From Candidatus Brevefilum sp. (lineage in GTDB: Bacteria; Chloroflexota; Anaerolineae; Anaerolineales; Anaerolineaceae), in contig JAHYJN010000006.1 of the NCBI GenBank assembly GCA_019428905.1, positions 1 through 64,000 on the forward strand: a DNA stretch of 64,000 nt. Direction: 5' to 3'. How positions within the stretch are numbered: position 1 is the first letter of the stretch; every line of letters starts with the position of its first letter. The translations under genes were made by a program, and so were the position numbers. Shown here one piece after another: positions 53,701 to 63,238 of the stretch. The notes beneath the pieces were generated by a model, which searched no databases, was not told the origin of the DNA, and worked only from the letters and a program-made list of their open reading frames with translations.

Positions 53701-54238
53701 CCACCACATCCTCAACAGCATGGTCAGTCAGCATCGTGAACACATTCCGGGTCCTGAGGTTCAGCATCGTCCGAGCCTGGATCGCCTGGATGATCTCAAT
53801 ATCCTCGTGGTCAGTGCCAGGGGTCTTTTCCAGCAGCAACCCGCCAAGGGGGTAATCCTTGGCTGCATAACGACACCGGTGGTGAGCTTCTCCCTGTACA
53901 ACCGTTGTATAGGGATGAACCAAAGGGATCAGCTTGTCCATAAACTTCTTCAGAACCGCACTTAAAAAACCCATCCTAATCGGGGAGGCAAACAAAACAA
54001 AATCGCTGTTGATCACTGCCCGGCAAACGAGATCAGAATCGTCAGCAAAGGAACACCGGCCTGGTGTTTTCACCCAGCACGACCAGCAGCCGGTGCAATA
54101 ACCAGCATCCAGCTCCCGCAAGTTCAGAAGCTCACACTGGTTTCCTCTGCCGGTCAATAATCCTTGAAGGTTTCGCAGGTATTGATCGAAAGACGAATTC
54201 TCTTCAGCAGGATTCCCATTCAAGATTGCAATTTTCAT
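53681..54238 (-). CDS. Flavodoxin-fold reductase with Cys cluster
   Basis: Protein of 185 residues. MKIAILNGNPAEENSSFDQYL is a flavin-binding loop of the NADPH-dependent FMN reductase type. The segment YCTGCWSCWVKTPGRCSFADD contains four Cys (C-x2-C-x2-C-x6-C), a pattern seen in iron-sulfur flavoproteins and in related reductases of this fold. VLFASPIRMGFLSAVLKKFMDKL is the second flavin contact. It overlaps the next flavodoxin-fold gene by 20 bases, so they are translated together and may form a heteromeric complex. Confidence 0.8.
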   Translation of the reverse strand: MKIAILNGNPAEENSSFDQYLRNLQGLLTGRGNQCELLNLRELDAGYCTGCWSCWVKTPGRCSFADDSDLVCRAVINSDFVLFASPIRMGFLSAVLKKFMDKLIPLVHPYTTVVQGEAHHRCRYAAKDYPLGGLLLEKTPGTDHEDIEIIQAIQARTMLNLRTRNVFTMLTDHAVEDVVDAILRC

Positions 54239-54271
54239 TTTGCCTGCTTATTGGATCGTTAAATAAAGAAA

Positions 54272-54345
54272 TGCTCCAGGAGGGACTCGAACCCCCAACC
54301 TAGGCGTTAGGAGTGCCTTGCTCTATCCTATTGAGCTACTGGAGC
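54272..54345 (-). tRNA. tRNA-Arg (anticodon CCT)
   Basis: A 74-nt gene on the minus strand. The acceptor stem is GCTCCAG/CTGGAGC with discriminator A; U8-A9, D stem GCTC/GAGC and anticodon loop CTCCTAA (anticodon CCT) follow. The T arm is GGGGG-TTCGAGT-CCCTC. The base pair closing the anticodon loop is an A-C mismatch. CCA is not encoded. It reads AGG codons. Confidence 0.93.
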
Positions 54346-54372
54346 AAATTTGCGTGATGATTATATCACATA

Positions 54373-55467
54373 TCAGGGCAGCACCGTCCACGGATTAAGG
54401 AAGCCACCCAGGTACCTGACCTCAAAATGCAGGTGAGGACCGGTTGAATTCCCGGTCGATCCCGCACGACCGATGATGTTTCCCTGGGCTACATTCGACC
54501 CGCAGGAGACATTGATTGCGCTGAGATGGGCATATACCGTATGGTAGCCGTTCATATGGTCGATCATAACCACATTCCCATAACCGTTGCTGTTCCAGCC
54601 TGCAAACACCACAACACCCGCGTCAGCAGCGTAAATTGCCGCGCCTGTACCAGCTGCGATATCAATCGCCAAATGGCCAGACCAGTAATCATTGCCGGAG
54701 AGATATCGATTATCTGCCGGCCAAATAAACCAACCGCCACCATAAAATACTGGGCCAGTGACCTCACATCCCCCTGGTAGAGATGAGGTGCCTGAGCGTC
54801 CAACAGCATAAGTGGGCACAACCCATTGTTGAAATTCACGCTGACCGCCCGGAATCATCACCAATGCACCCTCATCAATCTCTGGGTTTGTCAGGTCTAA
54901 CCGATTACCGGACCAGTTTAGGATGTCATCAACAGACGCTTTGAAATCCCTGGCAACAGCTTCCAGGGTGTCACCCTCGCGCCATTCATACAGGATGCCA
55001 TTGGTGGGAGGGATACGTAAAACCTGGCCAACATCCAGGGTGTGCGGGTCGTCGCGTAAAACCGCGTAATTCGACCACAGCAAAGTCTCAGGTGAAATAT
55101 TAAACTTGTGGGCGATGCTGAACACCGCATCACCGGATAAAACTTCATATTCGATCGGTTGGCTGCGCGGGCGTGTCGGTGCAATCGTGTTTGTTTCAGG
55201 TAACCGCACCAAGTACGCGTCGTTCTGCTCTACCTCAAAATATGGCATGCTCGCCAGGGCTTCTACTGAAGGATCAGACACGGGTTCAACCGAGATTGAA
55301 TCTGCACCGCCATTGCGTTCTGCCAATTCTTGAGCCAGGATAGGCTGCCAATAAAGCACTGAAACCAAAACGGCTACCAAAATCACCGTCACCAACCAAG
55401 AAGTCCATACCTGCCATTGATGCGTAGATGATGTTGATTTTCCGTCTTGTTTGGTTTGATCAGTCAA
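54373..55467 (-). CDS. LysM-M23 cell-wall peptidase
   Basis: Membrane-anchored or secreted cell-wall hydrolase of 364 residues. An N-terminal membrane segment lies at residues 22-46 (WLVTVILVAVLVSVLYW). Two LysM domains bind peptidoglycan: YEVLSGDAVFSIAHKFNISPE (about 105-150) and YEWREGDTLEAVARDFKAS (about 155-205). The C-terminal M23 domain has GHLAIDIAAGTGA with the first His and Asp, and GPHLHFEVRYLGG with the HxH, so both zinc-ligand sites are present. It is probably a DD-endopeptidase or an activator of amidases. It ends 21 bases from the rho start region, on the same strand. Confidence 0.9.
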   Translation of the reverse strand: MTDQTKQDGKSTSSTHQWQVWTSWLVTVILVAVLVSVLYWQPILAQELAERNGGADSISVEPVSDPSVEALASMPYFEVEQNDAYLVRLPETNTIAPTRPRSQPIEYEVLSGDAVFSIAHKFNISPETLLWSNYAVLRDDPHTLDVGQVLRIPPTNGILYEWREGDTLEAVARDFKASVDDILNWSGNRLDLTNPEIDEGALVMIPGGQREFQQWVVPTYAVGRSGTSSLPGGCEVTGPVFYGGGWFIWPADNRYLSGNDYWSGHLAIDIAAGTGAAIYAADAGVVVFAGWNSNGYGNVVMIDHMNGYHTVYAHLSAINVSCGSNVAQGNIIGRAGSTGNSTGPHLHFEVRYLGGFLNPWTVLP

Positions 55468-55488
55468 AATTTATCACCTCTCACTAGG

Positions 55489-56763
55489 TTACATATCACC
55501 GTTCAGTGATTCAAGAAAATCCATGTTGTTTTTCGCCCGAATCATTTGCTGAAGGACCGCTTCCGTTGCAACGGATGGGTCCATACCCGCACCATGCGGT
55601 GAACTGGCGATCATTTGTAAATACATCCGCCGCATCAACCAAGCCCGCTTGAGGATATCCGGACCCAGCAAAAGGTCTTCCCGCCGGGTTGAAGAGCGCT
55701 CAATGTCAATCGCCGGGAAGGTTCGTCGTTCCTGCAATCGACGGGACAGGTGTAATTCCATATTACCCGTTCCTTTGAATTCTTCAAAGACCACATCATC
55801 CAGGCGAGAACCCGTATCTACCAGCGCCGTGGCGATGATCGTCAGTGAGCCGCCCTCTTCCAGGTTACGGGCTGCACCAAAGAACCGTTTGGGTGGATAA
55901 AGTGCAGAAGGATCCAGACCGCCAGATAAAGTTCGCCCGGAGGGGTTGACCACCAGGTTATAAGCACGCGCCAGACGTGTTAATGAGTCCATTAAAATCA
56001 CCACATCATGACCGGATTCAACCAGCCTCTTTGACCTTTCCAACGCGATCTCAGCCATGCGGACATGCGCGGTTACGGGTTCATCGAAAGTTGAAGCGAC
56101 AACTTCAGCTTCAACAGAACGATCCATATCTGTGACTTCCTCTGGTCGCTCACCGATCAAGGACATGATTTGTCGTACATCTGGGTGATTATTAAAAATT
56201 GCATTCGCAATCTCTTTTAAGATGGTCGTTTTACCTGCCTTAGGTGGTGAAACGATCATCGCCCGTTGACCACGCCCAATCGGCGCAACAAGATCAATGA
56301 CACGGGTTGAAAGCACATTAGGATCAAATTCTAAGTTAAACCGTTTTTCTGGGAAAATCGGCGTTAATTCTTCAAACCTCGGTCGTTGACGTGCCTCTTC
56401 CGGGGTGAGGCCATTGACGTATTCGACTTTTAACAAACCATAATGCCGTTCAGATTCACGCGGTGGCCGAACATGACCAATAACCATATCACCGGAACGC
56501 AGTTCATACCGCCGTAACTGCGCCTGAGAGACATAGACATCCTCAGATCCTATCTTATAATCCGAGCGCAGAAAACCAATCCCTTCGTTCATAATCTCTA
56601 AAATACCGCCCCTCACCTCCAATCCCTCAGCTTCGCCCCAAGCGCGGGCGATTTGTAAGATCAGGCTTTCTTTTTTAAAGCGCTGAGGGCGGGAAAGGTT
56701 AAGATCTTGCGCAATCGAGCGCAATTCGGGAAGTGTTTTTGGTTCTAATCCTAAAATATCCAT
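55489..56763 (-). CDS. rho: Transcription termination factor Rho
   Basis: Hexameric RNA helicase of 424 residues that ends transcription of untranslated RNA. The Rho N-terminal helical domain is [24 protein letters not shown]. The cold-shock-like RNA-binding domain contains [23 protein letters not shown]. The ATPase core has Walker [10 protein letters not shown], the Q-loop region [14 protein letters not shown] and Walker [17 protein letters not shown]. No long insertion is seen between the domains. Rho is a major way to end transcription for genes here that lack hairpin terminators. The LysM-M23 gene lies downstream by 21 bases. Confidence 0.97.
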   Translation of the reverse strand: MDILGLEPKTLPELRSIAQDLNLSRPQRFKKESLILQIARAWGEAEGLEVRGGILEIMNEGIGFLRSDYKIGSEDVYVSQAQLRRYELRSGDMVIGHVRPPRESERHYGLLKVEYVNGLTPEEARQRPRFEELTPIFPEKRFNLEFDPNVLSTRVIDLVAPIGRGQRAMIVSPPKAGKTTILKEIANAIFNNHPDVRQIMSLIGERPEEVTDMDRSVEAEVVASTFDEPVTAHVRMAEIALERSKRLVESGHDVVILMDSLTRLARAYNLVVNPSGRTLSGGLDPSALYPPKRFFGAARNLEEGGSLTIIATALVDTGSRLDDVVFEEFKGTGNMELHLSRRLQERRTFPAIDIERSSTRREDLLLGPDILKRAWLMRRMYLQMIASSPHGAGMDPSVATEAVLQQMIRAKNNMDFLESLNGDM

Positions 56764-57331
56764 AGTTTTTTCTTCTCTTCTTTAAGACATGTTCAAATAA
56801 GGTTGCAAGGTAACATCATCTCCGTTTTCTCAATCACCCTCTGAGAAACTTAGAAATGATACAAATAATTTTTGATATCCAACGATTTTTAATTTCGAAT
56901 AATTTTTTTCTTTGGACAAGTGCTCATCCCATACGCTGTCCCAATCATGCGTTATTATATTTTGGCAGGTCTTGCCTTGTTCTTTGTAGAGGACATGCGG
57001 GAAATAATCTTTCGGTCAACGGCCGAGACGTTAAATTCCTGACTTGTATCGGCTATCTAACATTGGGTATTGAAAATATTATAACAGAAGTTAAAATCCC
57101 TCGCAAGTTAATAATTTTTACTTCAATGACATCATCTGGTGTTTTCCTGCTACCCTTCATAATACTAGAATTTTTCCAGCGGTCAAGACCTGAAGAGATC
57201 AAATATTAACTCGATTTTCAAACTGGCGACACAAGTACCTTGGCTGCCATCACAAACCGTGTTCGGTTGATCAAAGCTTGCTATGCTATAATCCTTCACA
57301 GGATCTTAAAAATTCGTCCTAGGAGTTAAAT
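56764..57331. other. Non-coding gap between rho and ftsK
   Basis: These 568 bases hold the divergent promoters of rho and ftsK. A frame of 117 codons (56856-57209) shows no ribosome binding site and no recognisable family, so I do not call a gene. Confidence 0.5.
57284..57292 (+). promoter_or_regulatory. Extended -10 promoter of ftsK
   Basis: TGCTATAAT is a perfect extended -10 element; the -35 is poor. The start would be near 57299, 33 nt before the ATG. Confidence 0.5.
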
Positions 57332-59587
57332 ATGGCGCGCCGGCCAATCAAAACATCCAAAGCTAAATCGGGCAGCAAAACCAAAGCGAAAGCAAAGCCA
57401 AAACCAAAAGAACCGCTGCTTTCAGGGGTCTCACCTCAAAGACGTATTGATATTTTTGCGATCATCTTCCTCTTAGTTGGCACGTTGACCTTGATCAGCC
57501 TATTCACCCAGACGAGCGGCAGCCTGACCGGTTGGTGGGTCAAGAACCTCAGCCTGGTTATGGGTTGGGGCGTTTACATCCTGCCATTGGCGTTGATCAT
57601 CATCGGTGCCTGGATGCTTTTCAGAAATGTGGAGCACCTGCCCCGCTTATCGCCTGAGCGGACCGTCGGCATCACCCTGTTCTTTATTAACCTGACAGCC
57701 TGGTTTCACCTGATCATCGATGGCGGCTATCCGCAAGCGGCATTGGGCACTGGCGGCGGGTATATCGGCTCAGCTATCAAGCTGGGTTTGGTCAGAACCC
57801 TGGGAGAGCCGGGGGCGATCGTCGCTTTGATCGCCTTGCTGCTGATCAGCCTGATTCTCACCCTCGATCTGGTTATGGCCAACATCCTCAAATGGTTCGG
57901 CGCGCTCTGCAAAAGTCTTGGGCAGCAAATCCAAGGGGTGGTTGCCAGGATGCACACCCAACTTCGCACCCGCAGGGAAGTTCGGAAGCAAACGACCGAG
58001 GCTGAAGCAGTGCCAACTCCTGCTGTCGCCTCCCCACAACAAGACCTTCCTGCCAAACGGACCGCTGAAACCGCAGCAGACATGGACCGACAGTATACGG
58101 ACACGCTTCCAGCAGAGCCGGTATGGGTGTTGCCAGACCCACATGAAATTCTTGACCCGGCGGTTGAGCCGCCCGATGATGCAGAAAATGACCGCCACCG
58201 GGCGCGCGTGATTGAAGAAACCTTGCGCTCCTTTGGTGCCCCAGCTCATGTGGTCGAAATCCACCGCGGTCCGACAGTCACACTGTTTGGGGTTGAACCT
58301 GACTTCATCGCCTCACGTAATGGCAAAACCAGGGTGCGGGTATCCAAAATCACCGCCTTATCGGATGATTTGGCCCTGGCGCTGGCAGCTGCACGTATCC
58401 GCATCCAGGCGCCTGTTCCCGGCAAAGGATATATCGGGATCGAAGTCCCCAACCGTCACATCGCGCTGGTGTCCCTCCAGGAAGTGATGGACAGCCCGGC
58501 TTTCAATAACATGTCATCACCACTCAAAATTGCGATGGGAAAGGATGTGTCTGGCAATCCCGTCGCAGCAGATCTGACTGCCATGCCTCACCTATTGATC
58601 GCTGGCACAACCGGCGCAGGTAAATCTGTGTGTATCAACGATATCCTAACCTGCTTTTTACTCAATAAAACCCCCGACGAACTTCGCCTGGTGCTGGTCG
58701 ATCCCAAACGGGTCGAACTGACCGGTTATAACGGCATCCCTCATCTTTTATCGCCGGTGATTGTCGATGCTGAACACGTGGTTGGCGCCTTGCAGTGGAT
58801 GATGCGCGAAATGGATAACCGTTATCGTAAGTTCTCCGAAACCCATACCCGGAACATCGCTGACTATAATTTGCGCTGTGAACAAACCCATGAAAAGAAA
58901 TTACCCTATTTACTGGTGGTCATTGACGAGCTCTCTGACCTGATGATGCTAGCCCCAGACGAAACAGAACGCGCCATCACCCGCTTAGCACAGTTAGCTC
59001 GGGCAACCGGCATCCACCTGATCATCGCCACCCAGCGTCCCTCGACCGACATCCTGACTGGCTTAATCAAAGCCAACTTCCCCGCCCGGATTGCCTTTGC
59101 AGTCGCCTCATCCGTCGATAGCCGGGTTATCCTCGATCACCCAGGGGCTGAGCGCCTGCTCGGTCGTGGCGATATGCTTTTCCAGGCACCAGATGCCCCG
59201 GCACCCATCCGCATCCAAAGCGCTTATGTCTCTGATGCGGAAATCAACCGCCTGACGGCATATTGGCGCAGTTTCACTGTTTCAGATCACGCGCCAGAAC
59301 GCCCAGACCAATCAGCGGCCTTTCACTCGAACCGGGGAGTCGCCCTGAAACAAGTCCCCCTATGGGAAGAGGTTGAAGATCAAGATCGCGACCCCAAATA
59401 TGAACAGGCACTGGAAGTCATCCGCGAAGAAGGGCAGGCGTCCGTCTCAATGCTGCAGCGCAAAATGCGCATCGGTTACACCCGGGCCGCCCGCTTGATT
59501 GACAAGCTGCAAGAAAAGGGCATCATCAGCGAACCCGACCCCAAAACCCAGATTCGGACCATCCTCGAATCCGGCCAGGATGATTGA
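57332..59587 (+). CDS. ftsK: DNA translocase FtsK/SpoIIIE
   Basis: Septal DNA pump of 751 residues that moves chromosome ends into daughter cells. A basic N-terminus and four membrane segments (about 35-190) come first. A short variable linker with Pro/Ala-rich parts follows. The motor has LIAGTTGAGKSVCINDIL (Walker A), LPYLLVVIDELSDLM (Walker B) and GIHLIIATQRPSTDI. The C-terminal winged-helix gamma domain is VSMLQRKMRIGYTRAARLIDKLQ, which reads polarity sequences in the DNA. Length is close to other gram-positive-like members. GGAGTTA lies before the ATG. Confidence 0.95.
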   Translation: MARRPIKTSKAKSGSKTKAKAKPKPKEPLLSGVSPQRRIDIFAIIFLLVGTLTLISLFTQTSGSLTGWWVKNLSLVMGWGVYILPLALIIIGAWMLFRNVEHLPRLSPERTVGITLFFINLTAWFHLIIDGGYPQAALGTGGGYIGSAIKLGLVRTLGEPGAIVALIALLLISLILTLDLVMANILKWFGALCKSLGQQIQGVVARMHTQLRTRREVRKQTTEAEAVPTPAVASPQQDLPAKRTAETAADMDRQYTDTLPAEPVWVLPDPHEILDPAVEPPDDAENDRHRARVIEETLRSFGAPAHVVEIHRGPTVTLFGVEPDFIASRNGKTRVRVSKITALSDDLALALAAARIRIQAPVPGKGYIGIEVPNRHIALVSLQEVMDSPAFNNMSSPLKIAMGKDVSGNPVAADLTAMPHLLIAGTTGAGKSVCINDILTCFLLNKTPDELRLVLVDPKRVELTGYNGIPHLLSPVIVDAEHVVGALQWMMREMDNRYRKFSETHTRNIADYNLRCEQTHEKKLPYLLVVIDELSDLMMLAPDETERAITRLAQLARATGIHLIIATQRPSTDILTGLIKANFPARIAFAVASSVDSRVILDHPGAERLLGRGDMLFQAPDAPAPIRIQSAYVSDAEINRLTAYWRSFTVSDHAPERPDQSAAFHSNRGVALKQVPLWEEVEDQDRDPKYEQALEVIREEGQASVSMLQRKMRIGYTRAARLIDKLQEKGIISEPDPKTQIRTILESGQDD

Positions 59588-59623
59588 TTGAATACGCTTA
59601 TTTTTTTAACGGATTTTGGTAAA

Positions 59624-59651
59624 TTGACAATTACCACTTAACCGGTACAAT
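59624..59651 (+). promoter_or_regulatory. Strong promoter of rpsA
   Basis: A perfect TTGACA (59624-59629), 16-base spacer, then TACAAT (59646-59651). Start near 59658 leaves a leader of about 105 nt before the S1 gene, room for the autoregulation known for S1 in other bacteria. Confidence 0.7.
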
Positions 59652-59763
59652 AGAAAGGCTGATTATCCATTTTGTAATGGGAGCAATTATCGCGCGAGGG
59701 TTGTCAAGAACTTAATTAACCCTTATAATCAGTGAGAAATTCAACTCTGGAGTGACTTATTTT

Positions 59764-61470
59764 ATGGACCAAAATGATGTAGTGAAAACAACGGGGGAAG
59801 AGGAAAGCCAGGCGCAACCTGTAAATAAAATGGAAGCCTTATTAGCTGAAGAAGGATTAACCATTGACTTTCCGAAGCGCGGTGAAATCCGCAAAGGTAC
59901 GATTGCCAGCATCAGTGACGGGCAGATCCTGGTCAGTGTTGGCGCGAAATCAGAGGGCATTCTTGCTGGTAAAGAGCTGGATGCCATCGATGAGGAAGAT
60001 CGACAATCATTCAAGGTAGGCGAAGAGATCACCGTTTACGTCATCACGCCGGAAGACTCAAACGGAAACCTGGTTCTCTCGTATACGCGGGCTATGGAAG
60101 AAGAGAACTGGCAGACCGCTGAAGAATTGTTGGGATCTGAAGACTCCTTCACTTCCAAGATCGAGGGTTTCAACAAGGGCGGCCTTTTGGTGCCCTTGGG
60201 AACCATCCGTGGTTTTGTGCCTGCCTCTCAAATTGGCCTGAGCCGCCGCTTGACGATCACAGGCAATTCGCCTGAAGAACGTTACAGCGAGATGGTCGGT
60301 GAACAGATTGAAGTCTGTGTGATTGAAGTAGACCGCGATCGCCGTCGTCTGATCCTCTCTGAACGTGCTGCCAGCAGCGATACCCGCGATACGATCAAAG
60401 ATAAGGTCATCGAAGATCTTAAAGAGGGCGAAATTCGCACCGGCCGCGTAACCAGCCTGGCTGATTTTGGCGCGTTTGTCAACATCAGCGGCGCCGATGG
60501 CCTCGTCCACCTATCTGAACTTTCTTGGGAACATGTCAATCACCCCAGCGAGATCTTAGAGGTCGGACAGGAGATCAAAGTTAAGGTGATCAGCATCGAT
60601 CCGGAACGCAAGCGGATTGGGCTGTCAATCAGGCGCCTGCAGGACGACCCCTGGGAAGACCAGGTGGGTGCGCTGACAGAAGGGCAGTTGGTTGAAGGCA
60701 AAATCACCCGCCTGACTAATTTTGGCGCCTTTGCCCGCTTGCTGCTGGATGACGTCGAGGGCGACCTTGAGGGTCTGATCCACATTTCTGAGATTAGCGA
60801 AGATCGCATTGAGCATCCCAAAGAGCTGCTCAAAGAAGGTGATGTGCTCACCCTGCGTATCATCAAAATTGAAGAGGATACTCACCGGATCGGACTGAGC
60901 ATGCGCCGAGTGGACTCACCGGCTTACACCGACCTTGACTGGAAAACCTTCACAGAAGAATTCGACCTTAGTGAGCTCTCAGAAGATGATCAGGACGAAA
61001 TACCTGCAGAGGATGCAGTAGCTGATGTTGAATCGCTTGAAGAAGAACCAGCAGACGAATTAGCTGAAGTCGAAGCTGAAGTTGAAGTTGAAGCTGAAGC
61101 TGAAGTCGATGCTGAAGTTGAAGCTGAAGTTGAAGCTGAAGTTGAAGTTGAAGCTGAAGTTGAAGCTGAAGTTGAAGCTGAAGTTGAAGCTGAAGTCGAA
61201 GCTGAAGTTGAAGTTGAAGCTGAAGCTGAAGTCGATGCTGAAGTTGAAGCTGAAGTTGAAGCTGAAGCTGAAGTTGAAGCTGAAGTTGAAGCTGAAGTTG
61301 AAGCTGAAGTCGAAGCTGAAGTTGAAGCTGAAGTCGATGCTGAAGTTGAAGCTGAATCTGAAGTCGATGAGGATCCTGCTGAAGAGCCAGCACCGGAAGC
61401 AGAGACACCTGACGCAACGGATGACGAGGTCCTCTTAGAAGAAGGTACCCCAGAATCCGAAGAAGAATAA
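59764..61470 (+). CDS. rpsA: Ribosomal protein S1 with long repetitive acidic tail
   Basis: RNA-binding ribosomal protein of 568 residues that helps messages dock on the 30S subunit. Four S1 (OB-fold) domains are visible: about 40-105 (GTIASISDGQILVSVGAKSEG), 125-190 (IRGFVPASQIGLSR), 215-280 (GRVTSLADFGAFVNISGADGLVHLSEL) and 300-375 (GKITRLTNFGAFARLLL). The last two have the best RNA-binding faces. From about residue 420 the chain is an acidic tail, mostly repeats of Val-Glu-Ala-Glu, about 100 residues long, encoded by a 6/12-bp repeat. The ATG at 59764 follows GGAG by 11 bases; a GTG at 59752 is an alternative start. Ends in a terminator. Confidence 0.93.
   Translation: MDQNDVVKTTGEEESQAQPVNKMEALLAEEGLTIDFPKRGEIRKGTIASISDGQILVSVGAKSEGILAGKELDAIDEEDRQSFKVGEEITVYVITPEDSNGNLVLSYTRAMEEENWQTAEELLGSEDSFTSKIEGFNKGGLLVPLGTIRGFVPASQIGLSRRLTITGNSPEERYSEMVGEQIEVCVIEVDRDRRRLILSERAASSDTRDTIKDKVIEDLKEGEIRTGRVTSLADFGAFVNISGADGLVHLSELSWEHVNHPSEILEVGQEIKVKVISIDPERKRIGLSIRRLQDDPWEDQVGALTEGQLVEGKITRLTNFGAFARLLLDDVEGDLEGLIHISEISEDRIEHPKELLKEGDVLTLRIIKIEEDTHRIGLSMRRVDSPAYTDLDWKTFTEEFDLSELSEDDQDEIPAEDAVADVESLEEEPADELAEVEAEVEVEAEAEVDAEVEAEVEAEVEVEAEVEAEVEAEVEAEVEAEVEVEAEAEVDAEVEAEVEAEAEVEAEVEAEVEAEVEAEVEAEVDAEVEAESEVDEDPAEEPAPEAETPDATDDEVLLEEGTPESEEE
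61063..61370 (+). repeat. Coding minisatellite in the rpsA tail
   Basis: Units of GAAGTTGAAGCT and close variants (GAAGTC, GAAGCT, GATGCT) run for about 300 bp in frame. A 78-bp block at 61063-61140 recurs identically at 61189-61266 (offset 126 bp), showing a larger duplication. Glu is coded only by GAA within the block. Confidence 0.9.
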
Positions 61471-61485
61471 TTCATCAAGTATTCA

Positions 61486-61517
61486 GGCGCTCCGGGATTC
61501 CGGAGCGCCATGCTTTT
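61486..61517 (+). terminator. Terminator of rpsA
   Basis: GGCGCTCCGG pairs with CCGGAGCGCC (10 bp, 4-base loop) followed by ATGCTTTT. Confidence 0.85.
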
Positions 61518-61523
61518 AACCTC

Positions 61524-62624
61524 ATGACACTTATCATCGATTCCCACCAAGATTTGGCATGGAATATGATCAACCTCGGACGCGATTATGCGGGTTCTGC
61601 ATTCGCGATTCGTGAGGCAGAAAAAAACACCCCGATACCAGCGTATAACGGCAATTCTCTGCTCGGCTGGCCGGAATACCAAGAAGCGAACATTGCCATT
61701 GTCTTTGGTACGCTTTTTTGTCTACCACACCGCCTTGTTGAGGGCACATACGACATTCAATGCTACCAAACCCCGCAAGAAGCGCATGATTGCTATCGCC
61801 AAAACCTAGATGCCTACCTGCGCCTGGCTGACCAGCATCCGGAAAAATTCCGTTTATTACACAGTAAACCTGAACTCAACGAACACCTGTCGCAATGGCA
61901 GTCGCACCAAGAGCAAACATGGGAGGTTAACCCCCCGGTTGGGATTGTGGTTTTGATGGAAGGCGCAGACGGCATACGTGAACCCGCTGAGGTTGAGCAA
62001 TGGTTCGCGTGGGGCGTCCGTATCATCGGACCTGCTTGGGCGGCCACCCGTTACTGCGGCGGCACACACGAACCTGGTCCCCTAACCAAAGCAGGCTATG
62101 CCCTCTTAGACCACATGGCAGAACTGGGCATGGTCCTTGATATCAGCCATATGGATCACCTATCCGCACGTCAGTCTTTAGACCATTACGCGGGACAAGT
62201 GATTGCCTCCCATTCCAACGCCGAAGCGTTGATCCCCGGCATCCCTTCAAACCGGCATCTTAAGGATGAAACCATCCGCCAACTTGTCGAGCGCGACGGT
62301 GTGATGGGTATTGTGCCCCTGAATGGGTTCCTGGATTGGGAATGGCGAAACCATGGTGGGCGTGAAACGATCAGCCTTGAAAAATACATCGATCAGATCG
62401 ATTACATCTGCCAGATTGCCGGTGACACTAGCCACGTCGGCATTGGAACTGATTTTGATGGCGGTTATGGCGTTGAATCAGTCCCATATGAAGTCGAAAC
62501 CATTGCAGATTTACCTAAAATGATCCCACACTTGGAAAAAAGAGGTTACAATCAAGAAGACATTGAGCGCATATTAAACGGCAATTGGCTCAGGATCTTA
62601 GATAACAACCTGCCCACTTCATGA
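61524..62624 (+). CDS. M19-family zinc dipeptidase
   Basis: Predicted renal-dipeptidase-like enzyme of 366 residues that cuts dipeptides. Metal and active-site groups can be placed: DSHQDLAWNM (H-x-D), LMEGADGI (bridging Glu), LDISHMDHLS (His), ASHSNAEAL (His) and GIGTDFDGG (Asp). No signal peptide is seen, so it is cytoplasmic. It could finish the breakdown of peptides imported by systems such as the one at 27-34 kb. The ATG comes 6 bases after the rpsA terminator and has no clear ribosome binding site. The following membrane protein overlaps by ATGA. Confidence 0.9.
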   Translation: MTLIIDSHQDLAWNMINLGRDYAGSAFAIREAEKNTPIPAYNGNSLLGWPEYQEANIAIVFGTLFCLPHRLVEGTYDIQCYQTPQEAHDCYRQNLDAYLRLADQHPEKFRLLHSKPELNEHLSQWQSHQEQTWEVNPPVGIVVLMEGADGIREPAEVEQWFAWGVRIIGPAWAATRYCGGTHEPGPLTKAGYALLDHMAELGMVLDISHMDHLSARQSLDHYAGQVIASHSNAEALIPGIPSNRHLKDETIRQLVERDGVMGIVPLNGFLDWEWRNHGGRETISLEKYIDQIDYICQIAGDTSHVGIGTDFDGGYGVESVPYEVETIADLPKMIPHLEKRGYNQEDIERILNGNWLRILDNNLPTS

Positions 62625-63238
62625 CACACCCAACAGACCCTAACCCACAAAACACTGACCAGGCATTTTTACTGCCCTATTCTGATGATCAACCCTCAGA
62701 ATTGGAGCTGCCCACATCAAAAAACCGCATTCGGATTGGCTTATGGTTGGCCATGATCGGGTATGTGATCTTTTTGCTTGGCGCTCGTCCCAGCTTGTTT
62801 GGCCTGGACCGCAGCCCGGTGGTGGGTTTCGTCCAGATCTCTGTGTTCCTAATCGGTTTAGTTTTCATCATTTTGGGCGGTCACCTGACGCTCTCCTCGC
62901 TTTGGCCTGAAGGGGAAAAAACCATCGCAGCCCAAATCGGTTCTCGCCTGATCAGCACCGGTTATGTGATATGTTTGTTTACCGGGATGGCGGATATTTT
63001 TGGTTTGGGAAGCCACCCCCTGCCAAACGTCTTTTTTGGTCCTTTGCAAGCCCAGGGAATGGCTCTGGGGATGATGACCATCGCTGTGGGTTTCTTGCTC
63101 ATGATCCGCTATAAACGCCGAATCAATGGGAAACTATCAAACCACGCTGCTCAGCCCGACGAAAATCAGGCAACAGACCATCAGGATGCAGATGAAGGTG
63201 AGGCGATTAATATTTCCTTATCGACTCTTTTTCAATAG
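62621..63238 (+). CDS. Four-helix membrane protein of unknown function
   Basis: I do not recognise this 205-residue protein. A soluble N-terminus of about 38 residues is followed by four hydrophobic helices: IGLWLAMIGYVIFLLGA, VVGFVQISVFLIGLVFIILGG, LISTGYVICLFTGMADIFG and LGMMTIAVGFLLMIRY. The tail is hydrophilic and acidic. Its start overlaps the dipeptidase stop, so it belongs to the same transcript. Its 3' end overlaps the convergent reductase-like gene by 32 bases. Confidence 0.72.
   Translation: MTHPTDPNPQNTDQAFLLPYSDDQPSELELPTSKNRIRIGLWLAMIGYVIFLLGARPSLFGLDRSPVVGFVQISVFLIGLVFIILGGHLTLSSLWPEGEKTIAAQIGSRLISTGYVICLFTGMADIFGLGSHPLPNVFFGPLQAQGMALGMMTIAVGFLLMIRYKRRINGKLSNHAAQPDENQATDHQDADEGEAINISLSTLFQ

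Noticed and set aside
56856-57209. 117-codon open frame between rho and ftsK
   Set aside because: No ribosome binding site, odd composition and no family resemblance; it covers the likely promoter region.
61063-61370. Direct repeats that might be read as a CRISPR array
   Set aside because: The units are 6-12 bp with no unique spacers and lie in frame within rpsA.
60968-61682. Long reading frames in other frames across the rpsA tail (Leu/Gln-rich, Ser/Thr/Ala-rich and Lys/Leu-rich)
   Set aside because: They are by-products of the 6-bp repeat, which stays open in several frames; none has a start signal or normal composition.
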